Below, piece after piece: positions 1 to 7,235 of a DNA stretch of 7,501 bases (position 1 is the stretch's first letter; the number at the start of each line of letters is the position of its first letter). Source of the DNA: an uncultured Bryobacteraceae bacterium (lineage in GTDB: Bacteria; Acidobacteriota; Terriglobia; Bryobacterales; Bryobacteraceae); NCBI GenBank assembly GCA_937921835.1, contig CAKZVG010000085.1:1-7501 (forward strand), written 5' to 3'. The notes below the pieces were generated by a model. It made no database searches. It was not told where the DNA came from and saw nothing but the letters and a program-made list of their open reading frames with translations. A program made the translations under genes and the position numbers.

Positions 1-430
1 CCACCAGCCGCTGCTGTTCGACAACCTGTCCCTGGGAAGCCTGGGTGGTTTCGATCAGTGCAACCTGCTCGGCCACTTCGATGCGCTGCTCGAGTTCGCC
101 GACGGTAAGCGAGATATCGAGCCGCACGGCCGATTGCGTCTCGATGACGATCCCCGGTTTTTCCGCGCGGCGGAACCCGGGCGCGGTGGCCTCCAGACGA
201 TAGCGGGAAGGAGTGAGGTAGTTGAAGGCGTACTCCCCGGCGTCGTTGGTGATGGTGGTGCGGGTCAGACCGGTCAACTCGTCGGCGAGCTGCACGTGGG
301 CGGCCGGCACCGGCGACTGACTGGCGTCGGAGATCCGGCCGCGGAGGGATCCTTGATAGGACTGCGGGAAGGCTGCCGCCGCAAGCAGCCCAAAGGATGC
401 CAAGCGCGCCAACAGGGGAAAAATTCGCAT
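1..430 (-). CDS. TonB-dependent receptor-like outer-membrane protein, N-terminal part (cut by window edge)
   Basis: The ATG at 430-428 opens a frame that stays open to base 1, giving 143 codons of a longer protein. Residues 1 to about 23 form a signal peptide: MRIF, then a Leu/Ala-rich core ending in AAAAFPQS. Residues about 25-110 read as a carboxypeptidase-regulatory-like beta-sandwich, with GSLRGRISDASQSPVPAA, a TNDAGEYAFNYLTPSRYRL segment and a closing VRLDISLTVGEL. Residues about 117-143 (VAEQVALIETTQASQGQVVE) match the linker that leads into the TonB plug in Oar-like acidobacterial receptors. The family sits in the outer membrane and is thought to import large substrates using TonB energy; the substrate here cannot be read. 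No stop lies in frame just upstream and the Shine-Dalgarno is poor (GGAG one base from ATG), so the start rests on the signal peptide. The barrel itself is outside the window. Confidence 0.8.
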   Translation of the reverse strand, partial: MRIFPLLARLASFGLLAAAAFPQSYQGSLRGRISDASQSPVPAAHVQLADELTGLTRTTITNDAGEYAFNYLTPSRYRLEATAPGFRRAEKPGIVIETQSAVRLDISLTVGELEQRIEVAEQVALIETTQASQGQVVEQQRLV

Positions 431-584
431 GCTCCAGAGGTACCAGCCAAAGGTTAACGGTGTATGGCGAGCGCATTGCAGCCGGTTGAAACCAGCCTGG
501 ATTGAGAGTGCCGGCGCGAAGCACCGCCTCCGGCGTGCGCCACAACGGTGAGCCGAGGCGCTTTCCGCGGCCGTCCTTCAGGAG

Positions 585-2231
585 TCAGCGCGGCCAAACA
601 AACGCTTCGGAATGGGCGTCCGGGGTTGTCGCGCGCCGGTCCCCCATGGCGAGCAGCGCCCGGCGCACGTCAGGATGCGCGTGCAGAAGCCGGAGATAGC
701 GCCACTCGGACGCGCCGAGTTTGGCCCGGCAGATGTCACGGAGGCCATCTTTTTCGGCTGGCCCCCAGTCTCCCACATCCGGGATGGCGGCGATGAGAGC
801 CTCCCAATCGGGGCTCGCCTGGCCGGGCTTCAGACCCGCCGCGCGCCGTCCCTCGCGCCGCATCCGCTGCACGTCTCCCTGGTAGCGCTCGCGCAGGGTC
901 CGCACGGTGTACAGGCCGATCCGGCGGGCCTCGAAGTGGTCCCATTCGCCCGGGATGGCGGATGGCAACTCGAATACCATGGGCCGGGCGGCGAGTTTCC
1001 GCAGCAGGGCGGGCGGAGTCCGGCGGGCGGCGGACTCGAGGCGCGACTCTTCCCGCCGGGTGAGGTCCCGTAGGCCCGGGTCAACGGAGTGAAACCCCAG
1101 CTTGCGGTAAAACCAGAAGGCGCCGGAGGCGATCGCTTCCGGGTTGCCGTGCCCGATCTGGTAGGGATCGAGCGCCAGGACCTCGCTACCGCCCAACTGG
1201 TGGAACAGGCGGAAGAGGCGGGCATAGAGCCAGGCGGTTTCGCCTTCGCGGAACGTGTAGTAGAGATTGAAGCCCGCCTCGAGGCGGTTGGCGAGAGAAA
1301 GCCCCTCGAAGTAGCCGATGGGGACTCCGTTCTTCCAGATGGCCACGGCCTGATAGGCGCGCAGGGGCAGGCGCCGGGCCGGCGGAACTCCCCAGACGTA
1401 GAACACGACGCCGCGGCCGGCATCGAGGGCGAGCACGTCACGCGGGTCGCCGTACGTGAAGCCGTAGAGTTCGCGGTAGCGCGCCGCGGAGGTGTCGCAA
1501 GCCAGGCCGATCAGACGTTCGCCTTCGGCTCGCGGCAGCCGGCGGAGGGGGAGCGGCGGCTGGTCCGGGATGGCTTCGAGAGCGACGTCACGGCGCGCGA
1601 TGAGGGCCTGGCGGTGGTAGAACAGCCTGCGGACCGGGAGGCGCATCCGGGTCCGGGTGGCCTCGCAGGCGCCGAGTTCCCAGCGCAGGGGCATCTCCAG
1701 CGCGTCGGAGCTGTCCAGGCGCTGGAGGAGCCAGGGTAAACCACCCGCGGCTTCGAGCCAGTCGCGATAGGGAACGGTGGCCTCGACGCTCGAGTCGTCG
1801 CTCATCAGGGGCAGGAGTCCGGGCAACTCGATCCCCAGCCGCTCGGGGTGGTCCCAGGCCTCCCAGCAGATGCGGATCCGCCCGGGGTGCCGCCGGAGGA
1901 GGAGGCGGGCGGTCTCCCGGCTGAATACCGCGGTCAGGCCGGTTCCGGCGATGCCGGACACTTCTGGTTCCTCGAGGGTTTCGGCATCGGCGACGCGGGC
2001 TACGCGGCGCGCGAAGGCTCGCAGTTCGGATTCGGCCAGGCGCGCTACCAGGGCGCTGGGGGGGTAGGCGCGGAAATACAGCAGCGCTTCATGGTAGCGG
2101 AGGAGCGAGGCGGCATCGGGGAAGCGCCGGCGGCGGAGGGTTTCGATCAACCCGGCAACCCGAGGTGCGTTTCCGGCGCCGAAGGCCCGTTTGAGCGCCT
2201 CCAGCCGGGTGAGCAGTTGGTTGAGGCTCAT
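585..2231 (-). CDS. Uncharacterised 548-residue protein with a GNAT-like acyltransferase segment
   Basis: I do not recognise a named family. The N-terminal 80 residues are Arg/Leu/Ala-rich and helical. Residues about 295-385 look like a GNAT fold: a strand with VAIWKNGVPIGYFEGL, a helix around ARLFRLFHQLGG, then DPYQIGHGNPEA and AFWFYRKLGF, the last being the usual GNAT C-terminal signature. The rest is soluble with basic patches; no signal peptide or membrane segment is visible. If it is an acyltransferase, the donor and acceptor are unknown. ATG at 2231 is preferred. A TTG at 2243 would add four residues but lies one base from the AAAGGAG Shine-Dalgarno (2251-2245), which is 13 bases from the ATG. 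The ribosome site touches the stop codon of the purine permease gene upstream, so the two are probably one transcript with coupled translation. The reading frame is certain; the function is not. Confidence 0.85.
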   Translation of the reverse strand: MSLNQLLTRLEALKRAFGAGNAPRVAGLIETLRRRRFPDAASLLRYHEALLYFRAYPPSALVARLAESELRAFARRVARVADAETLEEPEVSGIAGTGLTAVFSRETARLLLRRHPGRIRICWEAWDHPERLGIELPGLLPLMSDDSSVEATVPYRDWLEAAGGLPWLLQRLDSSDALEMPLRWELGACEATRTRMRLPVRRLFYHRQALIARRDVALEAIPDQPPLPLRRLPRAEGERLIGLACDTSAARYRELYGFTYGDPRDVLALDAGRGVVFYVWGVPPARRLPLRAYQAVAIWKNGVPIGYFEGLSLANRLEAGFNLYYTFREGETAWLYARLFRLFHQLGGSEVLALDPYQIGHGNPEAIASGAFWFYRKLGFHSVDPGLRDLTRREESRLESAARRTPPALLRKLAARPMVFELPSAIPGEWDHFEARRIGLYTVRTLRERYQGDVQRMRREGRRAAGLKPGQASPDWEALIAAIPDVGDWGPAEKDGLRDICRAKLGASEWRYLRLLHAHPDVRRALLAMGDRRATTPDAHSEAFVWPR

Positions 2232-2250
2232 GGGTGCCGGCAAGCTCCTT

Positions 2251-3567
2251 TCAGCCCTGTCCGAGCCAGGCGAAACGCGCCAGGAAGAGCAGCGTAAGCA
2301 GATACACCAGCCAGTTGATCGCGCGCCATTCTCCGCGCAGCAGGCGCACCAGGGTGTAGGAGGTAAAGCCGAAGGCGAGGCCGTTAGCGATGCTGAAGGT
2401 GAGCGGAATGCTGGTGATGGTGAGGAAGGCGGGGATCGCGAGCGCGGGGTTTTTCCAGTCGATTTCGGCGGCGTGCGAGATCATCAGCGCGCCGACGACG
2501 ATCAGCGCCGGCGAGGTGGCCGCGGCGGGGATGGCTCCCAGCACCGGAGCCAGAAAGACCGCCGCGCCGAACAGGATTCCGGTGACGATGGCCGGAATTC
2601 CGGTGCGTCCGCCCGCCACGACGCCGGCCGCGCTCTCGATGTAGCTGACCACCGTGGAGGTGCCGGCCAGCGCACCGGCGACCGTGGCGGCGGCGTCGGA
2701 GTACAGCACGCGATTGAGACGCGGGATCCGGTGGGCGCGGTCGAACAGGGCGGCCTTCTTGCCGACCGCGACCAGCGTCCCGATGTTGTCGAACAGGTCG
2801 ACGAAGAGGAATACGAAGACGATCTCGAGCAGGCCGATGTGGAGCGCGCCGGCGATGTCGAGGCGGAAGGCGGTGGCCGAGATCTCGCCGAATCCATAGA
2901 GCCGCGGGCTGAGCTGGACGAGACCGACGGCCGCGCCCACACCGGCGGTGACCAGGACCCCGATCAGCATCGCCGCCCGCACGCCGCGCGCCATCAGGCC
3001 CGAGATCAACAGCAGGCCGAACAGCGAGAGCAGCGTGTTGGGGTCGCGCAGATTGCCCATGGTCACCATGGTGGCCGCGCTGGGCGCGACGATCCCGGCG
3101 CCGCGGAATCCGATCAGGGCGATGAACAGGCCAATCCCCACCGCCACGGCGGCGTAGAGTTCGTGCGGGATGGCGGAGACGATCAACTGCCGGATGCCGG
3201 CGGCGGTGAGCAGGAAAAACGCGACACCGGACAGGAAGACCGCGCCCAGGGCGGTTTCCCAAGGTACGCCCATGCCCTTGACCACGGTATAGGTGAAGTA
3301 GGCGTTGAGGCCCATGCCGGGCGCGAGCGCGATGGGGTAGCGCGCCAGGATGCCCATGGCCAGGCTGCCGATGGCGGCGGAAAGGCAAGTGGCCGCCGTC
3401 ACCGCGCGCACCGGCATGCCGGCATCGGCCAGAATGGCGGGATTCACGAAGACGATATAGGCCATGGTGATGAAGGTCGTGAAGCCTGCCAGGATTTCGG
3501 TGCGCCAGCGGGCGCCAAGGGCGTCGAACTCGAAGTAGCGCTCGACGAACGTGCGGAGGCGAGTCAT
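2251..3567 (-). CDS. NCS2-family purine permease (AzgA/GhxP/PbuG-like)
   Basis: This is a full-length inner-membrane transporter of 438 residues, the normal size for the AzgA branch of the nucleobase-cation symporter-2 family, which imports adenine, guanine or hypoxanthine with protons. Conserved signatures are all present: GFTTFITMAYIVFVNP (residues 28-43), APGMGLNAYFTY (82-93), FLFVDLFDNIGTLVAVG (253-269) and GTSTVVSYIESAAGV (302-316), with the acidic residues D257 and E311 of the substrate-binding half in place. About a dozen hydrophobic segments are spread along the chain. The precise base transported cannot be read from sequence. The ATG at 3567 gives the typical N-terminus (ERYFEFDALG, residues 9-18); no strong Shine-Dalgarno precedes it. 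It lies 73 bases downstream of the isomerase-like gene and 20 bases before the GNAT-like gene on the same strand. Confidence 0.95.
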   Translation of the reverse strand: MTRLRTFVERYFEFDALGARWRTEILAGFTTFITMAYIVFVNPAILADAGMPVRAVTAATCLSAAIGSLAMGILARYPIALAPGMGLNAYFTYTVVKGMGVPWETALGAVFLSGVAFFLLTAAGIRQLIVSAIPHELYAAVAVGIGLFIALIGFRGAGIVAPSAATMVTMGNLRDPNTLLSLFGLLLISGLMARGVRAAMLIGVLVTAGVGAAVGLVQLSPRLYGFGEISATAFRLDIAGALHIGLLEIVFVFLFVDLFDNIGTLVAVGKKAALFDRAHRIPRLNRVLYSDAAATVAGALAGTSTVVSYIESAAGVVAGGRTGIPAIVTGILFGAAVFLAPVLGAIPAAATSPALIVVGALMISHAAEIDWKNPALAIPAFLTITSIPLTFSIANGLAFGFTSYTLVRLLRGEWRAINWLVYLLTLLFLARFAWLGQG

Positions 3568-3640
3568 AAGGTGGGAGTGCGGGCGGCGCTCCCGCGCGCG
3601 CCCGCTTCGATCAGACCCGGGAGAAGGAGGCCGCCGGCGG

Positions 3641-4489
<849 letters not shown>

Positions 4490-4500
4490 GGTTCCTATCC

Positions 4501-4541
4501 TACACAAACCGGGGCGGGCTGTTTCGCGGACCGTTCGTGTA
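4501..4541. repeat. Imperfect inverted repeat in the yceH/isomerase divergent gap (possible operator)
   Basis: TACACAAAC at 4501-4509 is the inverse complement of GTTCGTGTA at 4533-4541 except for one base. The arms are 32 bases apart centre to centre, about three helical turns, and fall within the 62-base gap that must hold the start signals of both divergent genes. Such spacing would suit a dimeric or paired regulator site. With a single copy and one mismatch, chance is a real alternative. No clear -35/-10 pair is visible on either strand in the gap. Confidence 0.3.
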
Positions 4542-4551
4542 AGTTGGGAAG

Positions 4552-5205
4552 GTGGACTTCGAGATCAATGCGATCGAGGCGCGGGTGCTCGGCTCGCTGG
4601 TTGAAAAGGACCTGGCGACGCCGGAGTACTACCCGCTTTCGCTGAACGCCTTGGTGAACGCCTGCAACCAGAAGAACAACCGCGAGCCGGTGATGTCGCT
4701 CGATGAGACGGCAGTGGAGGAAGCGCTGGAGAGCCTGCGCGCCAAAGGGCTGACGGCGCGCATCAGCGGGCCGGGACTGAGGGTGGAGAAGTATGGCCAC
4801 CGCCTGTCGGAACGGTTCAACTTCGACCGGCGCGAGCTGGCCGTGCTGTGCCTGCTGCTGTTGCGCGGCCCGCAGACGTTGGGCGAACTGCGGGGCCGGA
4901 GCGAGCGGATGTACTCCTTCGACGGACTGGAAGCAGTGGAATCCACGCTGCGGCGGCTGGCGGAGCGCGAAGATGGCCCCTGGGTGGCGAAGCTTCCGCA
5001 CGCGCCGGGCACCAAGGAACCGCGGCATGCGCACCTGCTCTCAGGAGCGGTGGAACGCGGGGAGACGGCCGCGGCGGCAGTCCCGGCGCCGGCGTCTCCG
5101 GCGGGCGGGCGTCTGGAACGGCTGGAGGCGGAGGTCGCCGAACTGCGCGAGGCGGTACGCGGCCTGGGCGAGCAGTTGGCCGCCTTCCGGAGGCAGTTCG
5201 AGTGA
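4552..5205 (+). CDS. yceH: YceH family protein (UPF0502, DUF480)
   Basis: The 217 residues match E. coli YceH over nearly the whole length as I remember it. The matching blocks are NAIEARVLGSLVEKDLATPE near the N-terminus, ACNQKNNREPVM (37-48), LLLLRGPQTLGELRGRSERM (101-120) and REDGPWV (139-145). The fold is known as two winged-helix domains, but the cellular role is not established; a DNA- or protein-binding role is inference. After an Ala/Pro linker (172-185), residues about 187-217 form a coiled coil (ERLEAEVAELREAVRGLGEQ), as in E. coli. The start is GTG at 4552: an in-frame TAA at 4540-4542 rules out anything longer, and the family N-terminus begins here. The purine-rich GGGAAG abuts the GTG without a normal gap, so initiation may be weak or atypical. 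It converges on motB, with 42 bases between stops. Confidence 0.93.
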   Translation: MDFEINAIEARVLGSLVEKDLATPEYYPLSLNALVNACNQKNNREPVMSLDETAVEEALESLRAKGLTARISGPGLRVEKYGHRLSERFNFDRRELAVLCLLLLRGPQTLGELRGRSERMYSFDGLEAVESTLRRLAEREDGPWVAKLPHAPGTKEPRHAHLLSGAVERGETAAAAVPAPASPAGGRLERLEAEVAELREAVRGLGEQLAAFRRQFE

Positions 5206-5247
5206 TGCGCGCCGGGAGCGCGGGCCGGGGTCGAGATCTGGAAGTGG

Positions 5248-6051
5248 CTAATGGCCCTGGGTTTGCGGCTTCTTTTCGGGTTCGGCGGCCACGCCCCGCT
5301 CGCTGAGGATCACGATGTCGACGCGCCGGTTGCGGGAACGGCCTTCGACGCTGTCGTTGTTCTCGACGGGTACGGTGTCGGCGTAGCCGGCCACCGAAAG
5401 GCGCCCGGCAGGCACGCCGTACTTGGAGCTGAGGAGTTCGAGCATGGCGATGCTGCGCGCCGAGGAGAGTTCCCAGTTGCTGCGGAAGCGGGAGTTGCGG
5501 ATGGGCAGCGGGTCGGTGTGGCCTTCCAGACGCACCGGGTTGGGAAGTTTGCGGATGGCGGAAGCCACCTTTTCGATGCTGCCGTGGCGGGAGGGGTCGA
5601 TGGTGTCCTCGCCGGAAGGGAAGTAGGCGGCCTGGAGCAGGCTCACGACCAGCCCGCGGGGCTGAAGCTCCAGCTTGACGTCACCGGCCGCGAGTTCCTT
5701 TTCGAGCTCCATACGTAGCAGGGCGAGCGAAGGCCCGAGTTCGGCAAGCTGCCGGTCGTCGGAGCCTTTCCTGTCCTGTTCGGAGCCGCCCGGTCCCCTG
5801 GCGATCGCCTGGCCGGCGCCCTTCTCGGCCGGCTTGGCGCCCAGCAGGCCGGCGACCAAGGCCGGCAGGGAACTGCCTTCGAGCGCGCGGCGGACGGATT
5901 CCGAGATGGCCTCGGTGCGCGACTTGTCGGCCTCGGCGTTGGCGAACATCACGACGAAGAAGGCAAACAGGAGAGTGATGAAATCGGCGTAGGATACCAG
6001 CCACCTTTCGTGGTTATCGTGGCCGGTGGTCTTTTTGTGTCTGTAGCTCAT
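5248..6051 (-). CDS. motB: Flagellar stator protein MotB (MotD-like), peptidoglycan-anchoring subunit
   Basis: This is a 267-residue partner of MotA; together they form the ion channel that powers flagellar rotation. A short basic cytoplasmic tail (1-16) is followed by the single membrane helix RWLVSYADFITLLFAFFVVM (16-35). D23 is the ion-binding aspartate, equivalent to E. coli MotB D32. Residues about 60-125 are a Gly/Lys/charged linker. The OmpA-like peptidoglycan-binding domain spans about 128-250, with the family marks GHTDPLPI (177-184), SNWELSSARS (191-200) and GRSRNRRVDIVI (238-249). The helix sequence is very close to Pseudomonas MotD as I recall it. Whether H+ or Na+ is used cannot be settled by eye. 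A strong ribosome site, GGGAGGT at 6064-6058, lies in the 13-base gap after motA and is six bases from ATG. This is the last gene of the flbD-motA-motB unit. Confidence 0.95.
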   Translation of the reverse strand: MSYRHKKTTGHDNHERWLVSYADFITLLFAFFVVMFANAEADKSRTEAISESVRRALEGSSLPALVAGLLGAKPAEKGAGQAIARGPGGSEQDRKGSDDRQLAELGPSLALLRMELEKELAAGDVKLELQPRGLVVSLLQAAYFPSGEDTIDPSRHGSIEKVASAIRKLPNPVRLEGHTDPLPIRNSRFRSNWELSSARSIAMLELLSSKYGVPAGRLSVAGYADTVPVENNDSVEGRSRNRRVDIVILSERGVAAEPEKKPQTQGH

Positions 6052-6064
6052 CGCTAGACCTCCC

Positions 6065-6913
6065 TCAGTCCGCCACGGCCGTTGCCGCGGCGCCGGCGCG
6101 CCTGGCCGGAGTAATTTTCGCGGGAGCGTGGCCGCGGGTGTAGGCTTCCAGTTTGTTGCGGATCAACTTCGGGTTCAGGCCCTCGACGATTCCGACGACG
6201 CCCTCCAGCATCACCTCGCGGAGTTCCATGGCCTGGCGGGAGCGGGTGCGGATCTTGTTGGCGGCGGGCAGCAGCAGGATGTTGGCCAAGCCCACGCCGT
6301 AGACGGTGGCCACAAAGGCCACGGCGATTCCCTTGCCGACCTCGTCGGTGTTGGACAGGTGCTTCATCACCTGGATGAGGCCCAGCACGGCGCCGATGAT
6401 GCCGATGGTGGGCGCGTAGCCGCCGGCCGCCTCGTAGACCCGCGCGCAAGCCTCGGTCCGCTGCTCCTCGACCGCCATTTCGAGGTCCATCATGCGGCGC
6501 AGTTCCTGGAGGTCGGTGCCGTCGACAGCCAGGTAGAGGGCTTTGCGGAGGAACGGATCGGGGATGTTTTCGGCGTCCTGTTCGAGCGAAACGATGCCGT
6601 TCTTGCGGGCTTTGGTGGCGTAGGAGATGATCTCCTCGATCACCTCGGTGGGCGGCCCGGCAGGGTCGAAGAACACCAGGCGCAGTTTGCGCACCGCTCC
6701 GATCAGGACGTTGGTGGGGGTGGTGACCATGACGGCGCCGAGGGTGCCGCCGAGCACGATAAAGGCGGCGGTGTGCTGGGCCACGTCGGTGATGCTTCCG
6801 CCTTCGAGCACCAAGCCGCCCAGGATTCCTCCCAGGGCCACGGCCAGACCGCCGATGGTGGCGAAGTCCAGCCTGGGGGGACGGGCCTTGGGAAGGGGCG
6901 CTCTACTGGCCAT
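6065..6913 (-). CDS. motA: Flagellar stator protein MotA (MotC-like), ion-channel and torque-generating subunit
   Basis: This is a 282-residue inner-membrane protein of the MotA/TolQ/ExbB group. Four membrane segments lie at about 16-37, 46-70, 165-184 and 195-216, with a large cytoplasmic loop between the second and third that should contact the rotor. Loop signatures include DPFLRKALYLAVDG (119-132). The channel prolines are P168 in GGYAPTIGIIGAVLGLI and P216 in ATVYGVGLANILLLPAANK, matching E. coli P173 and P222. The wording around LEGG, IVLGGTLGAVM and ARKNGIVSLE is closer to Pseudomonas MotC than to E. coli MotA. ATG 6913 is chosen because GGAGG (6927-6923) sits nine bases upstream and the family N-terminus (LDFATIGG) follows soon after. 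Longer starts would run through flbD. It overlaps flbD by 11 bases. The C-terminal 20 residues are an Ala/Arg tail beyond the usual domain. Confidence 0.95.
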   Translation of the reverse strand: MASRAPLPKARPPRLDFATIGGLAVALGGILGGLVLEGGSITDVAQHTAAFIVLGGTLGAVMVTTPTNVLIGAVRKLRLVFFDPAGPPTEVIEEIISYATKARKNGIVSLEQDAENIPDPFLRKALYLAVDGTDLQELRRMMDLEMAVEEQRTEACARVYEAAGGYAPTIGIIGAVLGLIQVMKHLSNTDEVGKGIAVAFVATVYGVGLANILLLPAANKIRTRSRQAMELREVMLEGVVGIVEGLNPKLIRNKLEAYTRGHAPAKITPARRAGAAATAVAD

Positions 6914-7166
6914 CCCGGCCGTCCTCCGCCATGGGAAGCCGGCCTTCCGGGACCGTTGGCCCGCCGGCAACAAGAGGACACACGCCGCCCAGGATTCCGC
7001 GCCGGAATTCCCGCACGCGGCCGACGACCTCCTCGGCGGATTCAAGCACAACGATCTTTTGTCCGGTTGTCAGGCTGATCACGGTATCGGGGGTCACCTC
7101 GATGTGCTCGATGAGGTCCGAGTTCAAAACCAGCGGCACGTGGTTGAGCCGAGTGAGCCGGATCAT
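6903..7166 (-). CDS. flbD: FlbD family flagellar protein
   Basis: This small 87-residue protein has residues 1-57 that match the short FlbD family found beside motA/motB in many flagellated bacteria: MIRLTRLN, LVLNSDLIEHIEVTPDTVIS, LTTGQKIVVLES and VVGRVREFRR. This is not the Caulobacter NtrC-type regulator of the same name. The molecular role is poorly defined; a flagellar motor or assembly role is inferred from context. Residues about 58-87 are a Gly/Pro-rich tail ending in acidic and basic residues, longer than the usual 60-75-residue protein. ATG 7166 is preceded only by a modest AGGG at 7180-7177. The stop overlaps the motA start by 11 bases, and the motA ribosome site lies inside this gene, which suggests coupled translation. 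A sigma-28-like promoter lies 24 bases upstream. Confidence 0.9.
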   Translation of the reverse strand: MIRLTRLNHVPLVLNSDLIEHIEVTPDTVISLTTGQKIVVLESAEEVVGRVREFRRGILGGVCPLVAGGPTVPEGRLPMAEDGRDGQ

Positions 7167-7189
7167 CGCAGGTGTTCCCTAAGAGGTTC

Positions 7190-7216
7190 TTATCGGAGCG
7201 GCGGGCGCAAACTTGG
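7190..7216 (-). promoter_or_regulatory. FliA (sigma-28) type promoter for flbD-motA-motB
   Basis: Read on the minus strand, CCAAGTTT (7216-7209) is followed by exactly 11 bases and then TCCGATAA (7197-7190). The known sigma-28 consensus is TAAAGTTT, 11 bases, GCCGATAA, so the match is 6/8 and 7/8 with the right spacing. Transcription would begin roughly at 7184-7181, giving a short leader of about 15-18 bases before the flbD ATG. The location directly before flagellar motor genes, which are late-class sigma-28 targets in other bacteria, strengthens the call. No transcript data support it here. Confidence 0.7.
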
Positions 7217-7235
7217 GCGAATTCGCGGACGGGCC

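Noticed and set aside
431..584. The 154-base gap upstream of the TonB-receptor-like gene, searched for a terminator and promoter
   Set aside because: A six-pair imperfect hairpin at 552-571 lacks a T tract, and no convincing -35/-10, sigma-54 or sigma-28 pair was found. A promoter must be near, but I cannot place it.
612..1739. Plus-strand open frames of 153 and 216 codons opposite the GNAT-like gene
   Set aside because: The products are Gly/Ala/Arg-rich without motifs and have no plausible ribosome sites; they are shadows of the minus-strand gene.
3575..3595. A GGGAGTGC/GCGCTCCC hairpin between the isomerase-like gene and the permease
   Set aside because: On the transcribed (minus) strand the stem has a mismatch and no U-run follows. 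It is not adequate evidence for a terminator separating the two genes.
5208..5222. A perfect 5-bp GC hairpin (CGCGC, five-base loop, GCGCG) between the convergent yceH and motB ends
   Set aside because: It is a short stem with no T tract on either strand. In DNA this GC-rich such hairpins are common, so I do not call a terminator.
6914..7051. A longer motA starting at a TTG at 7051, giving 328 residues
   Set aside because: The additional N-terminus is Cys/Arg-rich, unlike MotA, and overlaps flbD. ATG 6913 has a GGAGG ribosome site at suitable spacing.
6128..7078. A 316-codon plus-strand frame opposite motA and flbD
   Set aside because: It is antisense to two genes with certain family assignments, and its product is His/Gly/Asp-rich low complexity.
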